Positions 18,488 through 26,343 of a stretch of DNA of 39,018 nt are shown here, one piece after another. The DNA is from Gammaproteobacteria bacterium (GTDB lineage: Bacteria; Pseudomonadota; Gammaproteobacteria; SZUA-229). The stretch is taken from the NCBI GenBank assembly GCA_026995045.1, contig JALWPK010000230.1, forward strand, positions 388-39,405, read 5' to 3'. A model generated the notes under the pieces. It made no database searches. It saw only the letters and a program-made list of their open reading frames with translations, and had not been told where the DNA came from. The translations under genes were made by a program, and so were the position numbers. Numbering within the stretch: the first letter of the stretch is position 1; the number at the start of each line of letters is the position of its first letter.

Positions 18488-18503
18488 AGCAAACTGCGTG
18501 CCA
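18488..18503 (-). promoter_or_regulatory. Perfect sigma-54 (-24/-12) promoter for the giant protein / oxidase operon
   Basis: On the - strand the sequence is TGGCACGCAGTTTGCT, an exact match to TGGCACG-N4-TTGCW with ten bases between GG and GC. It lies about 70 bases before the ATG at 18417, in the correct orientation, and nothing else on that strand intervenes. Confidence 0.85.
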
Positions 18504-18579
18504 CTATCAGCTTAGTGCTTGATTACAAGATTATTTTTGAATGGATACAGATTTTTTGCAGGCGAAAAATTTTACAAAA

Positions 18580-18600
18580 TACCAATACTTTACCAATACT
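18580..18600. repeat. 10-bp direct repeat with 11-bp period upstream of the sigma-54 promoter
   Basis: TACCAATACT occurs at 18580-18589 and again at 18591-18600, i.e. one helical turn apart and about 80-110 bases upstream of the -24 element. That position suits an enhancer-binding activator, but no known motif was recognised. Confidence 0.45.
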
Positions 18601-18908
18601 GTAATATTTATCGACAAGTCTGGATTTTCACTAGCGATTCATTTGCCCGCAATTATCCTATTACGCTACAAATACACAAAATATGAACACTTTTTAGCCA
18701 TATGTGTAAAAAATATGTAAATTATTCCAAATGTTTATGGTTTTTGCTAAGGCTTTTTATATGTCAGAAAATATTACACTAAATAGTAATTTCACTGATA
18801 AATCTTGATAAAAGGAATATTTCAGCGTGGTAGCCCGGCTGATTTTTTTGTGTCTGAATGGAAAAATATTATCGTGATCTCAACAACATCACTGTAGAGA
18901 ACTATATC

Positions 18909-19730
18909 TTACTGATAAAGCGCAGTGCGATACTGCGGCTCAAGATTGGCTTTATTTTTCAATAAGTTGTGACAATCGCCAGGCCGACTGATGTGGTATC
19001 CCTGAATTTGTATACAGCCCTCATGCTTCAAAAAGGCATATTGATGCTCTGATTCAACACCTACCGCAAACGCCGTGATGTTAAGCGTTCTTGATAATTT
19101 GATACAGTGCCTGATGATTGTGTCACAACGCTCTGTTTTTCCAATATTTTCAACTAAAAAACGATCTATTTTTAAATATTGCGTCGGCAGACGCTCAAGG
19201 TTAATCAAGGGAGAACTACTGGCGCGAGACTCATCAACACAAATACCAGCGCCCTGGGATATCAGGGTTTCACAAAAAGCGCTAACTTTATGGGGCTCGT
19301 ATTTACCGTGGTCAATTACAATCTCAAAAATAAAATCAGTCATTGATAAATTGCATGCTTCACAAATATCAATGATTCGCTGAGATATATAAACACTTTC
19401 ACAAGAATGAGAAGAGATGTTAATGGCTATTTTAATTTGCCCACCAAACTGCGTACGCAGCCATTTCAAATCTCGACAACTTCGCTCAAAAACCCATAAA
19501 TCTATAAGGTAGTTTAACGCATGCTCGGTAGCGGCTTGCATAAATGCCTGTGGATAGAGCAAACCGACACCAGCTCGCTCCCATCGCACCAGCGCCTCAA
19601 ACACGCATACCGCTCCAGAGCTGCAATCAATACGAGGCTGATAATGCAGAACCAATTCATTGTTTTTCAAGGCCTTTGCAAGACTGCTTACATGATCCCC
19701 GGTTTCGGTTTGACATGAATATGCTTGCAT
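18909..19730 (-). CDS. Degenerate EAL-domain protein
   Basis: The 273-residue protein is a stand-alone EAL domain with no signal peptide, GGDEF or sensor domain. The EAL motif itself (FEALVRW, Glu45), Asn104, Glu136 and LKID Lys187 are kept. The normal DDFGTG loop is altered to DESRAS (Asp166, Glu167) and the EGVE motif has become VGVE (Val223, Glu226). Loss of the second Asp, of loop 6 and of the EGVE glutamate suggests weak or no c-di-GMP phosphodiesterase activity; it may instead bind c-di-GMP or a protein. A run of nine G's sits immediately before the ATG. It stands between the oxidase operon and the divergent gdhA gene, so a link to surface-protein control is plausible but unproven. Confidence 0.85.
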   Translation of the reverse strand: MQAYSCQTETGDHVSSLAKALKNNELVLHYQPRIDCSSGAVCVFEALVRWERAGVGLLYPQAFMQAATEHALNYLIDLWVFERSCRDLKWLRTQFGGQIKIAINISSHSCESVYISQRIIDICEACNLSMTDFIFEIVIDHGKYEPHKVSAFCETLISQGAGICVDESRASSSPLINLERLPTQYLKIDRFLVENIGKTERCDTIIRHCIKLSRTLNITAFAVGVESEHQYAFLKHEGCIQIQGYHISRPGDCHNLLKNKANLEPQYRTALYQ

Positions 19731-19739
19731 CCCCCCCCC
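19731..19739 (-). repeat. G9 homopolymer abutting the start codon of the EAL gene
   Basis: On the - strand nine consecutive G's run directly into ATG at 19730. Such tracts can change length by slipped-strand mispairing. Here a change would alter the Shine-Dalgarno-like G run and its spacing rather than the reading frame. Confidence 0.7.
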
Positions 19740-20013
19740 TATTGCAGATAAGCAAAAAAAACTGCCCCTCTGACAGGTTTACGTAGTTTTTTGCGAAAAA
19801 GTTCCATTTTCGTCGTTACCGTAAATGTAACCTCCTGGCATCAAAGTCGACTTATGCCCCGGCTTATACAAACGTGAAGGTAAATCTCGATCAGTAGTAA
19901 TAAAAAATATTAGTAGTATAAACATGGGTTTATAGATTTCTCGCCTATACTCAAGACAGATGTAATGAATTACAACAGCTGAATACAATACGCCAGTAGC
20001 TGGCGGGAGTTTC

Positions 20014-21378
20014 ATGATGAGCCAGAACCAGTCGGCAGCAGTAACACAGGAAATTGAGAAATTCATGAATGGACTAATACGCCGAAATCCCGGTGAAACT
20101 GAATTTCATCAAGCAGTACGAGAGGTCGCAACGACAATTATCCCATTTATTGAAGACAAACCTGCATACAAGGATGCAAAAGTACTGGAAAGACTGACTG
20201 AGCCTGACAGAGTGATAAGTTTCAGGGTCTGCTGGGAAGATGATAACCGGAATGTGCGTGTCAACCGTGGATATCGCGTTCAATGCAATAATGCTATCGG
20301 CCCATACAAAGGCGGCCTGCGGTTTCATCATGATGTAAACCTAGGAACACTGAAGTTTTTATCATTTGAGCAAACCTTCAAAAACAGTTTGACCGGGTTA
20401 CCCATGGGCGGAGCTAAAGGTGGCTCGGACTTTAACCCCAAGGGTAAAAGTGATCATGAGGTCATGCGATTTTGTCAGGCGTTTATGACACAGCTGTCAC
20501 GACACATTGGCGCAGATACTGATATCCCTGCAGGCGACATCGGCGTAGGAGCCAGGGAAATCGGCTACTTGTTCGGGCAACACAAGCGTCTGACAAATGA
20601 ATTTACAGGCGCACTTACCGGTAAGGGACTCGCGTTCGGCGGAAGCCTGGTGAGACAGGAAGCAACAGGTTATGGAGCAGTTTATTTTATGGAGGATATG
20701 CTTGAAGTAGAAGGTATCAGTCTTGATGGAAAAACAGCAGTATTGTCTGGTTCCGGAAATGTCGCCACGTTTGCTGCAAAAAAATTAATAGAACTAGGCG
20801 CCAAGGTTGTTACATTGTCTGACAGCTCTGGGTTTATATATGACCCAACTGGCCTGGACTTTGACAAGCTGGAATTCATAATGGAACTGAAAACAGTACG
20901 CAGAGGGCGCATATCAGAGTATGCTGACCACTTCCACGCACAATATTATGAAGGCGAGAGGCCGTGGCGAGTAAAATGTGATGTGGCACTGCCGTGCGCT
21001 ACACAGAATGAGATCGATGCGGGAGATGCGAAAGCGTTGATAAGCAATGGCTGCATTGCCATTTCTGAAGGCGCCAACATGCCTAGCACGGATGGCGCGA
21101 TAAAAATGTTCCAGAAAGCCGGTGTGCTGTATGCACCGAGCAAAGCAGCAAATGCCGGCGGTGTCGCCGTTAGTGGATTGGAAATGAGCCAGAACAGCGC
21201 GCGAATATCGTGGTCAGAAGAAGAACTAAACAACCAACTGCGAACAATTATGGGAAACATACATAACAGCTGCATACAGCATGGCCAGGATACAAATGGC
21301 ATCAACTATGTAAAGGGCGCAAATATTGCGGGCTTTATTAAAGTCGCTGATGCCATGCTGGCGTATGGCGTCGTTTAA
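20014..21378 (+). CDS. gdhA: NADP-specific glutamate dehydrogenase
   Basis: The 454-residue protein is a full-length hexameric-type GDH, which makes glutamate from 2-oxoglutarate, ammonium and NADPH. It shows the substrate-binding and catalytic segment GPYKGGLRFH, the GGAKGGSDFNPKGKSD motif, and the dinucleotide fold GSGNVATFAAKKL followed by TLSDSSG, as in the NADP-type E. coli enzyme. A GGGAG Shine-Dalgarno precedes tandem ATGs at 20014 and 20017; either could start. It is unexpected as a housekeeping gene inside the AT-rich block, and it leads a close + strand run of genes (21 bases to the next). Confidence 0.95.
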   Translation: MMSQNQSAAVTQEIEKFMNGLIRRNPGETEFHQAVREVATTIIPFIEDKPAYKDAKVLERLTEPDRVISFRVCWEDDNRNVRVNRGYRVQCNNAIGPYKGGLRFHHDVNLGTLKFLSFEQTFKNSLTGLPMGGAKGGSDFNPKGKSDHEVMRFCQAFMTQLSRHIGADTDIPAGDIGVGAREIGYLFGQHKRLTNEFTGALTGKGLAFGGSLVRQEATGYGAVYFMEDMLEVEGISLDGKTAVLSGSGNVATFAAKKLIELGAKVVTLSDSSGFIYDPTGLDFDKLEFIMELKTVRRGRISEYADHFHAQYYEGERPWRVKCDVALPCATQNEIDAGDAKALISNGCIAISEGANMPSTDGAIKMFQKAGVLYAPSKAANAGGVAVSGLEMSQNSARISWSEEELNNQLRTIMGNIHNSCIQHGQDTNGINYVKGANIAGFIKVADAMLAYGVV

Positions 21379-21399
21379 ATAAAACTGAAGGAACCTGTT

Positions 21400-22233
21400 A
21401 TGAGACTATTGAGTAGATATGCGATTTTATATCTTATGGCCACTCCGTCTGCAGAAGCAGATATATTTGTTGAAGCCGCAGCGACAGCGATGGAATTTGA
21501 TTACACTGAGTTTGACCAGAACAACGCTTTTATCGACGACGAACAAGGCCTGCTTAACGGACGGTCCGTATCAATAGGCTACACCAGCAAAGTTGTTGAT
21601 CATGTTATTACGCATACGAAGTATGACGGGCAGGTGGATTACACTGGCGAGACAGGCAGTGTATCACCACAACCATTGAATACGCAGACGCAATCCACCT
21701 GGACAGAGACATCATATCGGCAAATCTGGAAAAGCTTCCAAAAGCACCAAGGAACGACTATATACCTGGACCTGTCAGCAACCACCTGGAATAGAAATAT
21801 ACTGCCAACCACCACACCCGTTGCCAGCGCCGGGCTGCAAGAATCATATGATTGGTTTAGCGCCGAAGTCGGCATTTTTATTGATATCATAAGGACAGCG
21901 CAACATGCGCTTGAGCTCGGGTATGGCAAGTTCCGAAACATAGACTCTACCATTTCAGTTATGCTTAAAGGCAATACATCGTTGGGCACGAATGATGACA
22001 CAGCAATCTTCAGTATTGGCGACAAGTCTGGTGATCGGTATACATTAGCTTATAGATATCGAATAGATTATGACTACATCATAAGTGTGGTATATGACAA
22101 AATAGAAACGGGGTTTGGTGGTAGCTCTATAATCGTTAACAGACCACCAACAGGCATTAACTCCACAGTAACAGAGCCGGCCAGTAATGCGCGGCATGGT
22201 ACATTAAGCGTCAGACTTGCGGCCTATTTTTAG
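21400..22233 (+). CDS. Putative outer-membrane beta-barrel protein
   Basis: The 277-residue product has an N-terminal signal-like segment (cleavage probably after PSAEA). It then alternates polar and hydrophobic residues with many aromatics, and it ends in RLAAYF; a C-terminal Phe is typical of outer-membrane barrels. I recognise no named family. AAGGA precedes the ATG. Spacing of 21 bases from gdhA and 35 bases to the Sco gene suggests co-transcription with the copper/cytochrome genes that follow. Confidence 0.65.
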   Translation: MRLLSRYAILYLMATPSAEADIFVEAAATAMEFDYTEFDQNNAFIDDEQGLLNGRSVSIGYTSKVVDHVITHTKYDGQVDYTGETGSVSPQPLNTQTQSTWTETSYRQIWKSFQKHQGTTIYLDLSATTWNRNILPTTTPVASAGLQESYDWFSAEVGIFIDIIRTAQHALELGYGKFRNIDSTISVMLKGNTSLGTNDDTAIFSIGDKSGDRYTLAYRYRIDYDYIISVVYDKIETGFGGSSIIVNRPPTGINSTVTEPASNARHGTLSVRLAAYF

Positions 22234-22268
22234 CACTGACAATATGAAAAACACGGGGACAGTATTGC

Positions 22269-22886
22269 ATGCATAATCTTTTTTATTCTCTCACTTTATC
22301 AACACTGATTTCCGGCAACTGTTTCGCAGCAGACGTAAGCGACCCACATGCCCACCACAGGGCTATTATGAATCAGAAAGCAGGCTATCAGGTCTCTCAT
22401 AAAGACTACATCATTCCTGATGTAACGCTAATCGACCAGTACGGCGCAAGACACGATCTCCCCGAACTACTAACAGACAATACACCAGTCATTGTCAGTT
22501 ATATCTTTACAACTTGCACAACAATTTGCCCAATACTGACAGCAACGCTGGCCTCAGCATACGATGAATTAAGTAAAACAGATCCCAGCCCAACTATCGT
22601 ATCTATCAGCATTGACCCACAGGAAGACACGCCAGACAAAATGATGGCTTATGCAGAAAAGTATGGAAGCCATAAGGATTGGCACTTCCTTACAGGCGAT
22701 CTGAAATCCATAGAGACAGCTCAGCGCGCAATGGATGCTTATCGCGGAAGCAAACTTAATCACACACCTCTGACATTCATAAAGCCTTCCACTACTACGT
22801 CATGGTTGAGAATAGAGGGTTTTACCAGCGCCAGCGACTTAGTCAAGGAGTACCGCAATGCTGTTACGCAGCTGGATAAAGAGTAA
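22269..22886 (+). CDS. Sco1/SenC-family copper chaperone
   Basis: The 205-residue protein has a signal peptide (1-20), the thioredoxin-like Sco fold and the copper-binding set Cys83-x3-Cys87 (FTTCTTICPIL) plus His165 (LNHTP). Sco proteins deliver copper or reduce cysteines for the CuA site of cytochrome oxidase and for other cuproenzymes. No oxidase subunit gene is nearby; the closest cuproenzyme is the split multicopper oxidase at 10357-12891, so it may serve that enzyme. An additional His-rich DPHAHH near the N-terminus may bind metal. The 3' end overlaps the next gene by 29 bases. Confidence 0.93.
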   Translation: MHNLFYSLTLSTLISGNCFAADVSDPHAHHRAIMNQKAGYQVSHKDYIIPDVTLIDQYGARHDLPELLTDNTPVIVSYIFTTCTTICPILTATLASAYDELSKTDPSPTIVSISIDPQEDTPDKMMAYAEKYGSHKDWHFLTGDLKSIETAQRAMDAYRGSKLNHTPLTFIKPSTTTSWLRIEGFTSASDLVKEYRNAVTQLDKE

Positions 22887-24528
22887 TACGATCAACTATT
22901 ATCTCTACGCCGCCTTATTGTGTGTCACCACAATCACTTATGGCGCACCAACGCTGGATAGCAAAGATATTGAATTCGGCAAGATAATGTATCTAAAAGG
23001 TATATTGCCTTCGGGGAAGAACATGTCAGCCACCATGCGAGGCGACATTACGATAACAGGCGATCAGGCGGCATGCGTCAATTGCCATCGAAGAAGTGGT
23101 CTTGGCACGACCGAAGGACAAACGATAGTAATGGATATTACATCCCCCACCCTGTTCTCGGACATTGCATTAAAAGCACGAAGGTATTTACGGTCAGATT
23201 CGACCGATGCATCACTTGAGCGCCCTGCGTACACACGTGACCTTCTCAAACAAGCAGTTGTACACGGTATTCGATCAAATGGAAAGCCACTGAACAAAAC
23301 AATGCCTCGGTACTCTCTGGAAGACGGTGATTTTAATAGCCTGTTTGCTTATTTGACAACCTTATCATCAAAACCCAGCGAAGGCGTTACAGACAGGGTC
23401 TTTCATATTGCAACCATCATTGACACCTCCGCTCCAGATGATGAGATACAAGAAATGCAACAGATAATCTCGCAATACCTTGACGAATATAACGCAGAGA
23501 CAAGATACGAAAGCAAACGAGTAAAACACGCACCAATACAAAAAGAATGGCATTACGAAACTTACAGAAAGATTCAGCACCACCTCTGGAAACTTGATGC
23601 TGATATGAATAACTGGAAGAGCCAACTCGACCAGTATTATGCATCACAACCTGTTTTCGCGGTAATTGGCGGCTTGAGCCACAGAAGCTGGAATGCTGTG
23701 GATGTATTTTGTAATGAATACACATTACCCTGCATATTCCCTACTGTAGATCACCCTGATGCATCTCCAGACAACTATTACTCTTTGTATTACTCCAGGG
23801 GCGCAGCCCTGGAGGCCGATGTGCTCGCAAAGTACCTGCATGAACAAGCATTAAACAAACCTATGCATATTCTTCTCCTGACTGATGGCGCAAATACTAG
23901 CGAAAAAGCAGCTCACATCATCATGCAGAATCTATCGCTAAACAGCAATATCACCCTTGACAACAAACTTGTTACCAGCAACACATCACTTGAAGGCGTA
24001 TTCACCAGTGTTAATGGCAAGCCATATGACAGCATTATCCTCTCACTCCAAGGCAATCAAATCAGCAAGCTTATCAAGAGCCAGACGGGTCGTGAAAATC
24101 CAAACAAGACATCGTATTATGCTTTTTCCAACGTAAGATTTGATGACAGCATTATCGATACAATTCGCCAGGCTGGCGTGGACTTCTTTATTGTTTCACC
24201 CTACGTCGACAAGAAGAAACAGAAGCGAAAAATGCTTCGCGCATCTGTTTGGGCCAAATCCAGAAAATTAGACATTAGCAGCTCAAGGGTTCTGTCAGAG
24301 ACTTTTACCGCTTTTATGATTACTGGTAACGCCTTGCGACACCTGCGCGGGAACTACTACCGGGACTATTTGCTGGAACTGTTGGAACATAAAGTAGAGC
24401 GGGCCGTGGTATCGGCTTTATACCCTCGACTCACTATCGGGCCGGGTCAAAGATATGCTGCAAAAGCATGCCGAATAGAAAAAGTTGGCGATACTCTTGA
24501 GGCGATTACACCCTGGATAGTCCCATAG
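22858..24528 (+). CDS. Cytochrome c fused to a periplasmic-binding-protein-like domain
   Basis: The 556-residue protein has an N-terminal signal/anchor (about 12-29) and a class I-type c-haem domain with CVNCH (Cys73-His77) and likely axial Met149 in KTMPRYSLED. About 350 residues then resemble type I periplasmic binding proteins of the branched-chain amino-acid receptor class (segments FAVIGGLSHRSW, HILLLTDGANTSE and FFIVSPYVD). AAGGAG precedes the ATG, inside the 3' end of the Sco gene. No ABC permease is nearby, so the binding domain may be a sensor or redox-substrate receptor. The haem motif is certain; the binding fold is inferred by eye. Confidence 0.8.
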   Translation: MLLRSWIKSNTINYYLYAALLCVTTITYGAPTLDSKDIEFGKIMYLKGILPSGKNMSATMRGDITITGDQAACVNCHRRSGLGTTEGQTIVMDITSPTLFSDIALKARRYLRSDSTDASLERPAYTRDLLKQAVVHGIRSNGKPLNKTMPRYSLEDGDFNSLFAYLTTLSSKPSEGVTDRVFHIATIIDTSAPDDEIQEMQQIISQYLDEYNAETRYESKRVKHAPIQKEWHYETYRKIQHHLWKLDADMNNWKSQLDQYYASQPVFAVIGGLSHRSWNAVDVFCNEYTLPCIFPTVDHPDASPDNYYSLYYSRGAALEADVLAKYLHEQALNKPMHILLLTDGANTSEKAAHIIMQNLSLNSNITLDNKLVTSNTSLEGVFTSVNGKPYDSIILSLQGNQISKLIKSQTGRENPNKTSYYAFSNVRFDDSIIDTIRQAGVDFFIVSPYVDKKKQKRKMLRASVWAKSRKLDISSSRVLSETFTAFMITGNALRHLRGNYYRDYLLELLEHKVERAVVSALYPRLTIGPGQRYAAKACRIEKVGDTLEAITPWIVP

Positions 24529-24547
24529 AGCGGTCTGACTTCAGTAT

Positions 24548-25009
24548 TTATTGCACCACCACACCGGGCAATATGAACTCACCTATTTTTACCGTTACCT
24601 TCTCACCTTTTTTCACGCGCCTGCCGGGGTTTGCAAAATACATGAAATATTGCTTGCCTTTTTTAACGAATCGCGGTGATTGCCTAAGTGCGCCAATCTT
24701 TTCAGACGCCGGGACTTTTAACTGACTGTTATCCAGGTCTCGAACAACAACAGGTATAATCTTTTTGTCGAATAATGTCTTTGACTTTTCGATATCTGTT
24801 ACACGAAACCTGAAATCAAGCATATAGCCAGCTGCCGTTAGACGTACAACAGGGTCTTTTATCCCCCAGTACTCGTAAATTTCAACTGGCTTTGTGTTTT
24901 CATCTACACATGGCAGCTTACAGTTATCACTTATCCTGCAAGCACCCATTGGCAGTATCAGCAACACCGCGAATAAATAGCGGAAGCACCCAAAACACAT
25001 ATCACCCAT
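24548..25009 (-). CDS. Hypothetical small lipoprotein
   Basis: The 153-residue protein has a hydrophobic N-terminus ending LILPMGAC, a plausible but non-ideal lipobox, followed by a soluble beta-rich region rich in Lys. I recognise no family. It starts two bases after the stop of the cohesin-like gene, so the two are probably translated together. An internal ATG at 25000 (fourth codon) is an equally good start. It converges with the cytochrome-fusion gene, 19 bases away. Confidence 0.65.
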   Translation of the reverse strand: MGDMCFGCFRYLFAVLLILPMGACRISDNCKLPCVDENTKPVEIYEYWGIKDPVVRLTAAGYMLDFRFRVTDIEKSKTLFDKKIIPVVVRDLDNSQLKVPASEKIGALRQSPRFVKKGKQYFMYFANPGRRVKKGEKVTVKIGEFILPGVVVQ

Positions 25010-25011
25010 CC

Positions 25012-26163
25012 CTATGATTTCCGATTTATTACAATAAGAGCAATAATTGCAAGCAACATCACCACGACAACTGAAACATACAGGCCAGTTTCAGCATTAT
25101 CGTCATTGGCCTGCGCCAAGGACTCACTGTCACTCACTTTACCCTCTTCCTTAATCTCATTATCTTGTTTATTGTTGTTATTGAGATCATCGACCACCAA
25201 GTCAGGGTTAGGATCTAGCAAAAACGCATTATCATCCTTACGTCGGATATCATTATTTGTATCCGACACACCATTTAACACCTCTGATTGCGACCTGTTA
25301 TTTGAAATTGAAGCATTAACCTGACGATTACTGTAATTCCTTAGTGGCACTGCCTCCTCAGCTGCCTTACTGGTTCCCGCAGCTTCATCTACATCTGCAG
25401 AATTGACCGCCTTATTATCTGTATTTGAATTTACAAACACTGTTTCAGTCAAAACCAGTTTAGCACCACTAGTTTTAGGCGTGGATTCTGTCTTGTTTGA
25501 ACCGCTTTGACTAGAAACCTCTGTTATTTGCTCAATACCCTTATCATTTTGCTGGTTTATTTTATCACTGACTCCAGTATCAACTGTATCTTGAGTAGAG
25601 CCGCCCACATCTGCTTCAGCTGAATTATCTAACGTGGACTGATCTCCTGTATCTGCCACAGTCTCAACACTCTCTGTGTCCTGCTGACTACCTTGCACTG
25701 TAACGGATGCAATCCTGTTATTGATTGTCACAGGTATTACCCCGTTTCCATCCGCGAACGGATTGGCATCAGACTCAGTTACGACTATATTGGATGTACC
25801 CTCACCTATTGCAACAAGCTGAATAGTTACAACCGGAATATTCCCTTCCAGACCATTAAAATGTGAGAAAAAGATATCTTTTACCTGACCTTGGCCATTG
25901 TCAACGACACCATTTCGATTGACAAAACTCCATACAGGATTAATCTGCACACCCGACACATTAACAACTTTCTGGTTAAAAAACACATTTACGCCACCAC
26001 CGTGTGTGGTAGGAAAATTGACAAGATCAATGGTTAAAGTGGCTGTATCACCAACATTTAACTTTGTCGAGGTTATATCCACAGCCACTTCTGCAGCATA
26101 GCTGTTATACGCGCCCACAAACAACAAAATAGCTTGTAATAACAATCGTTTATAGCATTTCAT
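25012..26163 (-). CDS. Cohesin-like domain protein with C-terminal membrane anchor
   Basis: The 383-residue protein has a signal peptide (1-23) and a domain (about 24-155) with cohesin-like features: an opening VAVDITSTKLNVGDTATLTI, a strand pattern GGGVNVFFNQKVVNV and a closing IPVVTIQLVAIGEGTS. A long Ser/Thr/Asp/Asn-rich linker (about 156-345), low in hydrophobics, projects it from a C-terminal helix (VVVVMLLAIIALIVI) that ends NRKS. This is the topology of an anchored surface or periplasmic receptor. Three dockerin-tailed secreted proteins are encoded in the same block. GGAG precedes the ATG. Cohesin assignment rests on pattern only; other beta-sandwich domains are possible. Confidence 0.75.
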   Translation of the reverse strand: MKCYKRLLLQAILLFVGAYNSYAAEVAVDITSTKLNVGDTATLTIDLVNFPTTHGGGVNVFFNQKVVNVSGVQINPVWSFVNRNGVVDNGQGQVKDIFFSHFNGLEGNIPVVTIQLVAIGEGTSNIVVTESDANPFADGNGVIPVTINNRIASVTVQGSQQDTESVETVADTGDQSTLDNSAEADVGGSTQDTVDTGVSDKINQQNDKGIEQITEVSSQSGSNKTESTPKTSGAKLVLTETVFVNSNTDNKAVNSADVDEAAGTSKAAEEAVPLRNYSNRQVNASISNNRSQSEVLNGVSDTNNDIRRKDDNAFLLDPNPDLVVDDLNNNNKQDNEIKEEGKVSDSESLAQANDDNAETGLYVSVVVVMLLAIIALIVINRKS

Positions 26164-26277
26164 GGTTACAGCTCCGTTGCTAAATCCTAAAGAAGTGATT
26201 ACCCAACTATAGCAGCAATATCAGATATCGCAGCTTCTGCATCACGCAATGGCGCCTCCAGCTCAAAACACAGTTTA

Positions 26278-26286
26278 TGCTACACT
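26278..26286 (+). promoter_or_regulatory. Possible extended -10 promoter of mgtE
   Basis: TGCTACACT (extended -10 TGnTACACT) lies about 58 bases before the mgtE ATG. No good -35 box is present at the usual distance. The rest of the 180-base gap between the cohesin-like gene and mgtE holds nothing recognised. Confidence 0.3.
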
Positions 26287-26343
26287 CCCCGCCAGACGCG
26301 GCTCCCCGAGCCCGAACCAGTATTTTTCCACGGGCAATCTCTC

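Larger units (their letters stand above)
18418..18908. other. Intergenic region, about 490 bases, AT-rich, upstream of the oxidase operon
   Basis: It contains the sigma-54 promoter at 18488-18503 and a direct repeat at 18580-18600. No gene is supported. A short stem (TCAGC/GCTGA, 18822-18842) before a T7 run is too weak to call and serves no known gene on that strand. Confidence 0.6.

Noticed and set aside
18822-18849. Hairpin TCAGC/GCTGA followed by seven T's
   Set aside because: Only five base pairs with an 11-base loop, and no + strand gene ends nearby.
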